64,000 bases of DNA from Dipteris shenzhenensis (Eukaryota; Polypodiophyta; Polypodiopsida; Gleicheniales): NCBI GenBank assembly GCA_047967505.1, contig CM106540.1; one strand, written 5' to 3'. The notes beneath the pieces were generated by a model. The model did no database searches. It was not told the DNA's origin and was given only the letters and a program-made list of their open reading frames with translations. How positions within the stretch are numbered: position 1 is the stretch's first letter; each line of letters begins with the position of its first letter. A program made the translations under genes and the position numbers. Shown here piece by piece: positions 1 through 13,300 of this stretch.

Positions 1-117
1 AAATCTGTGGACATTGAATATGCAACTTACAGTGCTCTGAAGAGACTAGCTTTTGCAATCGATTTCTGTGAACAAAATACATCTAAGTTGGGTGCAATTG
101 AACCGCTGCACTTGGAG
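1..117 (+). other. Unidentified open stretch ending at a splice-donor-like site
   Basis: A frame open from base 1 reads ...IEYATYSALKRLAFAIDF... and ends at LHLE followed directly by gtaaga, a good donor. It could be an internal exon of an upstream gene or a transposase remnant. I do not recognise the family. A second short frame at about 393-468 (MAKESYDDQYVFNFRARMI) is likewise unidentified. Confidence 0.3.
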
Positions 118-895
118 GTAAGACAGAAAATCCTTTGCGCTATCAATAATTTTTTTTAATTAATCAAAATATTTTTTAGCTTACAATCTACTGGATGGTT
201 CACAGACACCACAACAATACAATGCCCACATTTGTGGATGGAGGGTCCTTATAAACACCAAGCACATTATTGAGACTTCTTTTATAGAGGAGACGCCAGC
301 CTCCATAAGAACCATTATTGATCTATTTAAAATTTATCTATAACATTAATCTTAACATTGAACTTGAAACTAAAGTTTTATTTGTGTTTATGCAGATGGC
401 AAAGGAAAGCTATGATGATCAATATGTGTTCAACTTCAGAGCTAGGATGATCCTAGATCTCCTTTAATATGCCTCCTTGTTACCACAAGTGAAAAGCGGG
501 GAGGAGGAAAGCTCTAAGAAATTAGATCAAGGACAAAGCTCAAAATTGATGGTGGAGTATCTCATTGGAGGGTAGGATGAGGACTCTCTCATGGGACTTA
601 AGGACGTTGAGGCCCAACCTTAGATGCCTCTACCATCCACTGAGCTTCCTCCTCTAACTACTGAGCTTGGGCCTAGGATCGTGAGCCCTTTCCCCATTTT
701 GAGCCCCATCCCCATCCAAATACTGAGTTTGGACATGAGGATCCTAATTCCCTTACACATTCATATATTGAGCTTGGACATGAGAATCCTTTAACTACCT
801 TAGAGCCTCCTATGTGAGTTGAGGTGCATTGTACTCTTGGAATTTTGTAATATGTCATGACGTCTAATGGAAGTTTGTATGAGACTCCGGTTTGC

Positions 896-945
<50 letters not shown>

Positions 946-2007
946 TTCCTTTATTGATTTCATCCCCTCCTTGGTTCTAAAATCTTTCACCCTACCCTTC
1001 CAAGATGCCAAAAAGGGATTATTTGAATGTGGCTTCTTCCTTATGTTTGGTTGCATCAGCACCCGACTTCCTTTTGATACAGTCAATCTTTGCCATCAGC
1101 CATCCACAGTAACCTTGTTAGCAACTTCGATAAAAGATAGAGAGAAAAGAGGCCGACGAGGGAGGGAGCTCACATCTATAGCTTCATTTTCGACAGTCTG
1201 ATCAACACGACGTTTTGCACAAGAACAATGTTGATTATCGATGCATGCCATGGAGACTAGAATCCAAACTAATACTCAAACACATGAAAACTCAATGGAC
1301 ATATCAAGGAGTACACATTATATTATAGTCTTGCATAAGCACAATCTTCCTATTCAAAACTTTAAGAATATTATCAAAGAGAGAGATTGACAAAGTAACA
1401 AGATCACTCTTGTACCTTGCTCTTCAATATTATGATCAACACAACTTTTCGTAGAACCAGGACCAGTTATTGTGTTGTTGTCCCCACAAAAAACTTTCAA
1501 AAGTTATATTCTAGTTTGTAGCACCTTCATAAATACACCATTTTGCAAAATCACACTCTTGTTCATCAAAAGCTAAAAGAATATTATCCAACCTAACACT
1601 TCTAAAATCTCAAAGAGAGAGATTGAAAAAGCAAAGAGCTCGCTCTTGTACCTTGCTCCTCGATATTTTGATAAAGAAAGCTTCTCAAAGAGCGAGATCC
1701 AGTTACTAGTTTGCCGTACCCATGAAAAACTTGCAAAAGTTACATTCTAGTTTGCAGCATTCTAATCAACACACCATTTTGCAAAAGCATAATCTTGTTC
1801 ATCACAAACTTCTGAAAATTCAAAGAGAGAGATTAACAAAGCAAAGAGCTTCCTATTGTACCTTGCTCCTAGATGTACTTCGAGTTACTGGTTTGCCATT
1901 GCCACTGAAAACTCGCAGAAGGCAACCCAATCAAGAGGTTGAAGGAACACATACAAGGAAGCAAGGAAGAGTACTTTGGGAGGGGAGAGTAGTTTGGGAG
2001 GGAGCAC

Positions 2008-2049
<42 letters not shown>

Positions 2050-3750
2050 TTTGGGCGGGAAGAGTACTATGGGAGGGAGAGTACTTTGGGAGGGTGATCT
2101 ATTTTGAATAAGACATTGTCAGATAGTAGAATCATGCCAGTACCTCGACCAAATTTTTTATTTGTTATTGATAGTTGTACATGAATAAAATATTATTTCT
2201 TGCTTTGACATTCTAGGAATTTTTTAAAATTTTAAAAATTTCCCCACATTACCTTGGCCCTATGGCCATTGTTTGAGAGCTTTTTTTCATTTTGGCCAAA
2301 AGGCCCTAAAATGAGCTCCGTTTTTTCCTCAGTAACTTTTGAAAAACTTTATGGGGTTCTATTTAAGGTCCTTGAAACTTTCAAGTTGTTTGCTCTTGAG
2401 AAAGTCTCTTTTCTTATTTGTAGACTTTAGCTTTACCTTCTTTCTCCCTTGTATTGGCTAACTTCCATGCTTTGTTTGTTGTTCCACATTTCTAATTGTA
2501 CCAATGGTTGCAAGGCATGCATTTGCTCCTTCACTTGCTCTTTCTGCAGTATGCTTGGGCTGTTTTTTGTAGATTTTTTCTCATGCATTTATTTATGTCT
2601 TGTCATGTGTAAGACATATGAGATTGTGCTATTTATGTCTCCAATTTATATTGATAAATGTTGGCCTTTTATAGTCTACAGGTTGCAATAATATTCTATT
2701 TTCCTACATCATACTTTGTTCTTTTAAGTTCTAGTGACATTGCTCTGTGGTCAGATACCAAGGTCTCCTCATTAATCTTGAGATTCCAAAGCATACCCTG
2801 TATCTAGACTTATTACTACATAATTGATCACACTTGATCATTGTGGGGTATTGCACTTATAACCCCATATTTTTGAAGAGTGATGTGCCATTACATATTT
2901 GCAACCCAAAACACGGTCCCAAGCTCCAATGTTGTGTCTATCATCAAGTTGCAACTTACCACTCGTAGTTATTTTGTCTTTATAGTCTTGCATGGCTAAC
3001 TAGGCTAGCCTTTGCTAGTCCTATTGGGCTTTTAAAGGCCTCACAAGCTCAATATGTAATCACTCATCGATGTGACTCTCATGTGTTGCCCAGTGCATGG
3101 CTCTGCAATACTTTAGCCCACGTAGCCTTTAGATAGGTACACAAGAAAGGTGTTGTTGTGGCTCTCATAGCTATTAGTGCTCATATAGCTTGCTAGGCAC
3201 TACAACTATGCTTGCCTTTAGATGCTATTGTGAATATTTCTCACACTATGTTTTGGTGCTTTATTAACATATTACACCATTATTGAGCATTTTGATGCCT
3301 TTGAAGTGCTTGAATGAGCTTGTTTCCATGGCTACAATTGGCTAATTTGACACAAATTTGCACTTAAGTCTTTTGACCCATTTTTGCACTATCTGTATAA
3401 AATATATAGAGGATGCAAATACCCTTAAAAAGTCTGACAGATTTAAAGAGAAAAGACCTTTTGGCAAGAGGAACTATGTCTAACATGTCTGGACCACGTC
3501 CATTTTCTTGCGCCGTCCGGACACATGTGAATTCCACCTAAGCTGTGCCTCATATTAGTGACAATTTTTACTTTTGATTCCAAGGGAAGACACCTCTCTC
3601 TCTCTCTCTGTGTGTCTCTCACTCGCGTGTGTTGTGTTGTAGTGAAATTGAAAGTGCCAACGCGCTTGCCCCCATAGAGGGTGAGCCTTGAGCTGTCCCT
3701 AGGGGACTTTCACCCACAAGCTTTAAAGTCCATGGATGGAGGGAGGGAAC
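118..3750. other. Intergenic DNA upstream of NAT10, no gene recognised
   Basis: AT-rich sequence with an (AT)n/(GA)n microsatellite at 895-940, a (GA)n tract at 2011-2046 flanked by short aggggagagtagtttggg-like direct repeats, and a CT tract near 3594. The segments around 1320-1470 and 1560-1690 repeat related phrases about every 240 bases (for example agagagagattga followed by cttgtaccttgctc), so this may be a degenerate tandem repeat. I see no convincing coding region. Confidence 0.6.
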
Positions 3751-4162
3751 TTAGGGCCTTAGCACATGGATGGGGCTAGCATGGGTTTAGGATGGGAATA
3801 TTTTTATCATCATTACTCCCATCCTACACCAAGTGGTATAGGATGGATTTAGAACGGGAGTAGCCACTTTTTCTCCCATCCTGGACCATGGCCTCTAGAC
3901 CCTGGCAGCCAGAATGGGTTCCCCTTTTTTAGGGATTCAAAAACATGGAAGGATGACGTGTCCTTGTCCCCACAAGGTCCCCATCTCTTAAACACATGAA
4001 ATGATGCCATGTGTCCTCTTCCTCTTAAACCCATACCTAGTTCTTTTTTTGTTAGCACATGGTGGGAAGGGAATAGGATAGAAATATGGCATGGGACCAC
4101 TTGGGACCGGGACCAACTTTTCCAATTCCCATCCTATTTCTTCCCATGTGCTAAGCCCCTAA
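3751..4162. mobile_element. MITE-like inverted-repeat element just upstream of NAT10
   Basis: The left end TTAGGGCCTTAGCACATGG and the reverse complement of the right end (ccatgtgctaagcccctaa) agree at 18 of 19 positions. An inner, longer inverted pair lies at about 4050-4155. There is no coding potential and the length (about 412 bp) suits a miniature inverted-repeat element. The TAGGG terminus hints at hAT, but possible 8-bp duplications (agggaact and agggtggt) agree at only 5 positions, so the superfamily is open. It ends about 90 bp before the start codon. Confidence 0.65.
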
Positions 4163-4252
4163 GGGTGGTGAAGGCTAACTAGTCTCGAGGGTTTTAGGAG
4201 CGTTTAAGACGCCAGCCTTACTTCTTTCGAGGGCCGCCAGCGGGATCGCGGA

Positions 4253-4357
4253 ATGAAGAAACGAGTCGACGAACGTGTTCGCACTCTCATTGAAAATGGA
4301 GTCAAGGCCAGACACCGCTCGATCTTCGTCGTCGTGGGTGACAAGGGTCGAAATCTG
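4253..4357 (+). CDS. NAT10: NAT10 exon 1 (codons 1-35)
   Basis: Encodes the family N terminus [16 protein letters not shown]..., followed by [16 protein letters not shown]. Ends in phase 0 at donor gtacgt. The preceding 90 bases look like a GC-richer 5' leader; the start context is gcggaATG. Confidence 0.93.
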
Positions 4358-7300
4358 GTACGTTTGGATCTTTTCTTCATGTTCTTTCGATTGTGTATGT
4401 AAACAAGGGAGGGGTGAAGGTCTCTGAGTAGTCAACTACTACCGAGCATGAAAAACGTAGTTTCCATGATTGGTACGTATTTTGAAGTTCACATGGAGCT
4501 ATGTTTTACTTGTACACAAGGGTGACCGGGATAAACCATGTGCAAGTCCGCTTGTAGCTTAGGGTGAATCAAACAAGTATAGACAATTTGCTAATTCTTT
4601 GAAGAGTCGTATATGAATCTTGAGATGTAAATCTTTTGGTCCAGCACACAAGGCAGGATTTTTATAGTGTCTGATCGTCCGAAGCGGGTATGTGCAGGTG
4701 GTCTATTTGCATCAAATGCTTTCTAGAGCGGTTGTCAAGGCAAACCCTTCTGTTCTCTGGTGCTACAAGAAAGAACTTTTTCTAAGCAGGTAAGCTTCTC
4801 ACAACTCGATGTAATCTATTTTCTAAACGACTCTATGACAAGCATAGTATGGAATTCTCAATCTTAAGACTACTTTCATTGGATATACTTGGACCCCAAT
4901 TTTACGTGCAAATGCCTGAGATTCAAGTTTCTCCCAAGTGTGAGTGGGCTACTATTTCTAAAGTTTCTCCCAAGTATGAGTGGGCTAATATTTTGGACTT
5001 TAAAATCTAAAGTTGTACGATTGGATATATTCTAGTCTTACAAAGGGGGGGGGGTGTGTACAAAATTTGGCTGTTACTCGTCTCATTAGATCATAATGGT
5101 TGGAATCAGGGCTTCTTGATGCTAAGCATTCTATCCCTTATTGCCTTTTCAAAGCTCTCCCGTTTCTTGATTAAATAAAAGTTTTTGCCATTCCTACATT
5201 CCAATGCACCCTTTTCCCTTTCCTACATCCTCTAGGACCTAGACACGTGAGTGCATATCTTTATTAGTAAATAGTGGCTGAATATATATATTTTGTTGGT
5301 ACCATCCGTACCACTCGGTCCTATCAAGACTTGAAGGCTCCATCAAAACCCTTCAATCGAGATCTAAGCCTCAACATAAGGCCGTCTCAATAATCACAAT
5401 GTCGATGATCACAATTCATCACATACCCATGGTAATACTAATTAGCTGTACACCATTGTAGCACCATCAATGCCCAACTAGTATGTGTCTGTATCTGTAG
5501 ATGCTATCGATCACCGTCTTGCTTATGTTGCAGTTGCACTCAACTACATACCTTCCTAGTATATAGCTTCAATATGTTGGGGTACTCCTTAAAGAAAGAC
5601 TTTTTCATCCATTGCCGGATGGTCTTAAACTCCATTAAGTATTGGATTCACATTTGTTTATGAGGTACCCTTCTTTTGATGGTAAAGAGTTATTTAGGTA
5701 TCAATAACTCAATTGCACCCTCGATTCTGGTTCTTCCATAAGTGGTTGTGATGGTGGTTGTCCTTTATAAGCATTCCAGTCGCTGACATGAAAAGTATCT
5801 TTCATCCTCAAAGACTCTGATAATATCAGCCCTGATTTGCATCGAGAAAAACTGTCTCTTTCACTTGATAGTACTTCATTGCTAGCTTTATCTATTTTCT
5901 ATGAACTCAAACTTACTGGTTTTTTTGTTTATCTTGTGCTTGGAACTGCACATGTCCTAACTTGTTATTGGCTGCTCTCTCGTGTTGGGATTGAGCTGTC
6001 TTAATTTGTTCTTTGACCTGCTCTAGTACGTGTGACATATTCTTAGCAACTCGGCGAGAACCCTTTTCCCTATGTGTGTGATCGGATCTGGGAAGAGTTT
6101 GACCATTTTTTAGTGGAGACTTTTTAGTGGATGTATGGATATTGTTATTGTAGGCAAACCCTAGTAAAGGAAGATATAATTACAAAATCTAGGCTTGGCA
6201 TGGACATAGACTTGTAGCATACTATTGTGAGGTAAGGGTTCTAGGTAAACCATGAAGTTGAAAGATCTCTGGAATGAAGAGCTTAGTAGTTTGAGAAGCT
6301 ATAATATCATTTCCATAAGGAATTAAGTGGGCTGGCTTACTCAGTTGGTCTAGCATAGGGAAGATTTGATCATAACCTCCAATCATTGGGAACCTTGTAC
6401 AAAATCCATGGTGATATGCTCCCATCTCTGAGATGGAATAGGAAGGGGTTTAAGTAATCCTTGTATTGTACCTAAATCACTTTTTATCTTTTGACATACC
6501 ACGCATTGTTGAACATAGGTGGTAACATCTTTTCTAATGTGAGGCCAATGGAAATACTTTTCCACATCACATTGTCAGTGGTTCCTCTAATACTTCTATG
6601 GCCTGCACTAGGGCTAGAATGTAATTCACTCATACTAAGTTGTCGGTAGGATTTAGGTACAGACATATATTTTCCTAACAAGAGGTACCCATCATTCAAT
6701 GAATATCATTCAAGTCCTTCGTATACTCCTTGTTGTAATTTCTGTTATATTTCTGAATAAGAATAATCGTACAATACTTTAGTCCAGCACCTCGAAGCTT
6801 ACGGCTTTGAAAGGCTATAGGATGGCTCCAAAAGACTCACCACTCACATCGGTGTAGAGTACAAAAAGCTCTTATCCAAATCAGGAAGAACTAAGATTGG
6901 GGAGGGATTAGTTCTTCGTTTAGGCTTTCGAATGCTAGCTGATGTATCAATAAACAATTTGCTTCTTCAAAAGGTTAGTTAGAGGAGAAGCAATCCAGGC
7001 AAAATTCTGAATAAACCTCCTATAGGAGCTAGACATGCCCATAAGAGATCTCAACTCATGAATATTCTTTGGAGTAGGCCACTGTTTAATGATTTTCTTC
7101 TTGGGGTCCACCATGACCCCCTTGGTAGACACTATATGAACCAAACATTCCATCTCTTCCTTGAAGAACTCACTCTTTTTGGCATTAAGGAAAAGCTGAT
7201 TTTTTCAAAGTAATTTCATTATTTTATATAGTTGATCCTTACGCTCCTCCTATTATCAAAGAAGATTACCACAAATTTATTGAGATAAATATGCAAAAGG

Positions 7301-10300
7301 TTGCTCTAGCATTTGTAAGACCAAAAGTCGTTACCAAGAACTCATAAGGTGTATGAAAAGCAATCTTGTGAATGCCATCTTCCTTCATGCTACCCGACTT
7401 GAGATCCAACTTATTGAATACTTGGCATCTTTCAACACATCAAGTAGGTCATCCACTCATCCAGTTCTAAATAGTGAGTTTATTTAGAGTACTAAATACA
7501 CATTTTGAACTACTAGGACAGGTGCACTAAATAAAGAACTATTGGGCCAAATAAATTAATCAATATATCAGCAATTTGATGCTCTACTTCCTCCAATTCT
7601 ACATGATTCATTCTACAAGGAGCTCTACATGGAGGTGTAGATCCTGGTCCCAGTTCAATAGAATGACCTTGCAGTCGACTGGTAGGCATGTCAAAACTAA
7701 AAATAACTACAAAACAGTCATCATATGCCCAAAGAAGGTATGTCTTTCTTTTTCTTCAAGAGTTAGGGTTTCTTTTCATCCTAAGATAGATATCATGACA
7801 ACTTGCACCTTTTTTGAAGGTTTGCTTCGCTTGATGAGTTGTATGGGAAAAAAGAATCTTCTCTCCTTTATACATAAGGGTACATTGATGTGTACAAGGA
7901 TTGACATGAGGCAAAAAATCATAACGCCCCAATCCACTTCAAGTAAAGGAGCCACTAGGATGTCTCTTATTTCTTAGTGCTCACTTCACCATGGAAGTAC
8001 CTTCTCCTTCATGACCTCTAAAAGGTCCTATAAGAGTAGAGTTTTTTATGGGTTGAGGTTTAGCATGTAGAATCTTGATGACGCACTCTACTATTACAAG
8101 AAATATTCAGAATGTTTATCGTAGATGATACAATGGCTCCCTATCCCCTAATCACCCACATGCACATGAGATAGATCACATTGAGATCTATCGGCTAGCG
8201 GAAAATTGGGGTTATTTGAGTTTGTAAGCCTAAGTTGAGCATAGAAAGCCTAGGTTATTGTAACTGGCCTTCAATGAACTAAAGGGCAGTGATCTTCTAC
8301 TCAATCATAAACCTCATAAATAGCCACAATGCAAGCTCCAGTCACTTCAACCACTTAACAATACTTAGAAACAAACCTCTACAACAACAATGGGGAGGCT
8401 AGAATGCCCCTACTCAGTGAAAACAGTGGTGCACCTAGACTTTGCCTCTAGGAACTTCTAGGAAGTTTGCACTTCCTCTAGCGAGTCCCTCACGGCCAAA
8501 CTATTACTAGACTTAATCATGGTTAACCTCAGGTTAAGCGTGGGTTGAGTTAAAAAAATACTTTACATCACTTTTCACGTCCCCATGACAGCTATCTAAT
8601 GTGTTCTAGGCCTTGTTCTTATTAATTGTGTGCATGGGTAGAGGGCTCATAGATCATGGGACAAAAATTGAAATATCTAACCATTTTCACCCAAACAAGA
8701 TCTAATTAATAACCCAAGGTTAAATATATCTTAATTAAGTTAATTCAACCTTAATTATTAATTTAGCATTGTTAATTTATAAAAGCTTTCCTTTAGCATT
8801 GCCCTTTCAGCTTTAGCTTTCTATTACTCAAAACTAGGCTATTCCTAGTTCCTTGTGGGTGTCCTTTCAATGCTCACTAACCAATGCACTGCAAAGGAAA
8901 ATGAAACTAATTCTAGTTAACCTGACTCAACTCTCCTTGACCAAAGACAATATAAAGGATTTCTTTTTATTTTTGAGAAATGCGTGACACATTAATGCAT
9001 GTATAGACTTTCAATGCATGTATAGACCTTCGATTTCAAAAAAAAAATCACTTGTTAAATTGGATATATACTAGTCTTATGATAGTATTTGATAGTACAT
9101 TAGCATGGCATGTCAAAACAGAGATTAACCATGTCCACAAATTTACGAGTCACTAAAATCATGATCAAAAGAACAAAGAAAACCATGAACGAAGGAAAAG
9201 GGAACAAGAGACAGAGAAGAAAGAGAGAGTGATGCAGCATGGGGTCCAATCTACCCCCTCTAGATGGTGGCTCTTGCTTCCCATTTAGAGTATTTGTAAT
9301 ATTATTAATTTTTTATCAAAGCTCAAAGAGCCAATAATAGTACATGCAAAAGCATCCCTTTTTCCCAAAGTAACGCTCACTTTATCCACAATGAATCACG
9401 TCCCATTCTTTTTATAAAGCCACTTTGGGCTTGCTTTATCAAATTATACCTTTTATCACAAAATTGTCCAAGTTTTTACAATATCAATGAAATACAAAAT
9501 TGGCTCATAGCCATATATTATGCACCGTGCGACAAGTCAATCGGTACCCTCGCACTAAATCCAGTCCTCATTAGTTCCATCAACTGTACTCAAGTTGCCT
9601 ATTATATTAGTTGCTAACAATCAATCGAATGAATCGCCGAATCAGTCAATCCCAATATAATTGCACTCAAAGTACAATAATCAAACATAACACCAATAAC
9701 ACTAGCAACATCAGTATTTACATGGAATCATCCACAATACCGACCATTTAGCATGGCAAATCACTTCGTTAGGTGTCCCCAACTAAACCACACAAAGCAT
9801 CCACTAAGACCCCCACCGTGTCTGGTGCACTCCTATGGAATACTTTGCCATAGTCACACTTGACTAAATATAAAAGAATGTCCATAGCAGGAATTATCAG
9901 AAATACAATTTCCGTAACATGATTCTAGATTCTTGTTTAGCATGGAATATCTCATTTCTCAAGCATTCCTTGTTTCATAGCTTTGTGTCATCCTTAGTTT
10001 GATATGATAATATATTATTCAGTTTTAAAATTGGTGGGCTGTGGCAGTCACAAGCGAAAGCGAATGAAGCAAATAAAAAAAATGATGCAACGAGGATTGA
10101 TGGACTCTGTAAACGAGGATCCGTTTTCAGTGTTCATTGCAAGTACTGAGATTCGGTACTGTTATTATTCTGAAACGGAGAAGATCTTGGGCAACACATT
10201 TGGCATGTGTGTTCTACAGGTCAGGTTTCAAATGTATAATGAACAGGTTTCAACTGCTTTTTCTATTTTCACTTCAAGGCTACTTTGTATGATTTCTGAT

Positions 10301-13300
10301 TCCATTGCTTGATGTGCTCAAATCATGTGATTTCTGACTACCTTAGACAAGATGTATACGCTTGTTTTAGCATTTGCATGCCTTTGGACCTGTGTGAATG
10401 CCCATGCTTGATTTTTTATTCGCGCTACCCTTAATTTTACAGCACAGGATTTTGAGGCATTGACTCCAAATCTACTGGCCCGTACCATTGAGACAGTTGA
10501 AGGAGGTGGCATCGTTCTCCTGCTTCTGAGCTCTCTTTCATCTCTCAGCAGCCTTTACACCATGACCATGGTATAGCATTTTTCTTGCTGAAGTCGTTAG
10601 TTTGAGTTGTAAATGGACAGTGCATGAGTTAGGCATTGGAGCAATTTTGCTTGTTGGAACAATTGTTCAATACCAGCATTTTGTTTGTTTTTGAATAAGT
10701 TGCTCCCTGTAGAGTATTTCAGTTCCCTGGGTTGGATCCTAAATGGTGGCTTGTGATGAAGCAGTACCTGTCTGTTGATGTGTATATGCAAGCACAGTAT
10801 TTTACTTGGTCTAGGCCATTTACTTGTGGTACTTTTGTTTTATACAGTCACGTTCTTGTTGCTGGCATTGTTTATGTGGTTTCATTCTATGATCTGTAAT
10901 GGAGGAGAGAGGATGCTTTATAAGTTTGGTAGGTTTGTTGCGGCAAGTGATTTTGTGTCTTCTGAGAATAACTGTGGCTATTTGACAGGATGTGCACTCA
11001 AGGTTTCGAACAGAGGCACATGGGGATGTGACAGGCCGTTTTAATGAGCGCTTTATTTTATCGCTTACTTCTTGCAAGGCTTGTGTGGTCATGGACGATG
11101 AATTTAACATCTTGCCTATCTCTTCGCATGTCCGTTCCATCATTCCAATCTCTCCCAATGAGGTAACCCTCTTCGTGCTGCATGAATGATATGTTATTGT
11201 GTAGGGTCATATTGGAGATAAATAGATGGCACTCATACTTTGTCCAATTGTGCTGTTATCTCAGAGGCCGTATTTTGATCACTGCTTCTTTGGGTTTGCA
11301 GAGTGAAAGAGGCCAGACAGAGGCCGAGAAGGATTTGAAGGAGCTGAAAGACTCTTTGCGTGATACACAACCTGTAGGCTCTCTGGTTGGCAAATGTAGA
11401 ACCTTAGATCAGGTAAGTGAGGCATTCAATTTCTAGTGATTGATGAGTGGGCTAGAATACTAAGGATTTGTAATGCCATTGTGATGTCATGGAGAGATAT
11501 GAAAGTTCATCCTTGGGTAGCAGCCGAAGATCTTTTAAGGCTTTTCATTTATCAGAGTCTCCATAACGGTACTGAAAAACAGGCATTATTGATTGGAAAA
11601 TTTGGAAACATCAAAGAGATTGTAATGAGGTGCTCTGCTATACGTGGAAAGGGTAACACTTTTGCACTGGAAGGGTAACACTGCAATGTGAAAATCGTTT
11701 TATGGTGTTGCATTTGTTCTATCAGGTGCACGTCTTCCTTTTGTCTCTTCACACTAGGACTGAAAGCAAATCTACTTGGTTTGCATCGAATCTTGATTCA
11801 GTTCTTTCTCGCTTGCTATATACTGAGTCATAGAGTTCATTCACGCTCATTCTGATGATTGTATTTGTAATGTGCCATGCATGGAAGATTCCCCAAATGT
11901 TCGGATTTAATTTATTATCTCGTGATTGATAACTTGTGCTTTCAGCTCCTGGGTTGATGAAAACTTTGTTTCCAATGCTGGAGGTCTAAGTCTTATAGCT
12001 TGTGAAAAGCCTGTATTTGTTATGGCAGGTTTGCCAGATTTAATGTGTTCCATGGTAAATTTGTTTGTTGTTTGTTTTGTAATGACCTTGGCTTGTGTAG
12101 GCAAAAGCTGTTATTACTTTTTTGGATGCAATATCTGAGAAGACATTACGAAGTACAGTGGCACTCACTGCGGCTCGTGGGCGAGGCAAGTCAGCTGCAC
12201 TTGGAGTTGCCATTGCAGGTGCTGTGGCTCTTGGGTGGGTATCTGAACATATAGATTCACCTTGATCAGCCTTACTACAAATTGACTGTTTTTAACCACT
12301 TCACATCTTATCTTTATCAAAGGCTTTGTTGGTGTTCATATCAATGTTAGGGCTGGTGAGAGCAGAAATGCATTTCTTTTTTCATGAAAAAGATTCTATT
12401 AAGTATGAAGGAAACACGTGCGAGCGAGCTCGAAGTGGAAATACGAAATGCATTTTTCATTTTGGAAGTTGGAGAAATATATCATTCAGTTCACAAGATT
12501 ATTAGAGATGGACTGTTTATCTAGAGGTACAAGAAAAAGAAAGAAAGATTTATTAACATCTAGCGAAAGACCAAAAAGTCCTATGAGATTAAAATCTGAA
12601 TACATCATGAAGTAACACCCCATGTTGCCTAGTCACCCCCCCCGACCCACTGAAGATATTGAGAATACACTAGTACTCTAGACTTGAGAATCTGGTAGGC
12701 TCTGATATCTGTGAAGTCTGAAATCTGCAACAGTCGTCCCCTGATCTACCTTGAGTCTCCCGTTTGGGAGATTTGTGCTGGAGTCTGCCAAGAAATGGGC
12801 TGACAACGAGGTGCAGAAACGCTCTATACTGGCTCTATCGTGAGGGACTAATGTTGTGAATGAGCCCGGTGAGGATCTTGTGTGGGTCTGGCATGTAGGA
12901 GGAGCTAGCTTGGCTGTTTAGTGTGGGCTCATCCTCTGTGAAGAAGAAGCTTGTGATCCATTGCTGCTTTAAGCTTGTGATCCGTTCCTACCTGTGGTCT
13001 TGGCCGTGTGGTGGTCGCCTGTTGTGTGGCTGACTCGTGTGACCTTGAGCACAAAGAGAGTGGCACATTTCTGCTCTGGATAGTCAATGACCAGTCGCAT
13101 GTCCCGACACCCATCTCAAAGAGGGAGTGGTATCTCCCATGTATCTCATAGTACTGAGGGCATCTCATGAGCACCGCCCCTCGGTCTCCACCTCATGCAG
13201 ATCACATAAGGTGTATAGGCTCAGCTCACGGTGGTGTCATGTGGCCTCAGCCTCTTTGTCCAGTTTCAAAATAAAACGTGTGCGATGATGTCCTAAGCTG

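Noticed and set aside
3751-4162. Harbinger/Tourist assignment of the MITE from TTA/TAA flanks
   Set aside because: TTA on the left and TAA on the right are part of the inverted repeat, not a direct target duplication.
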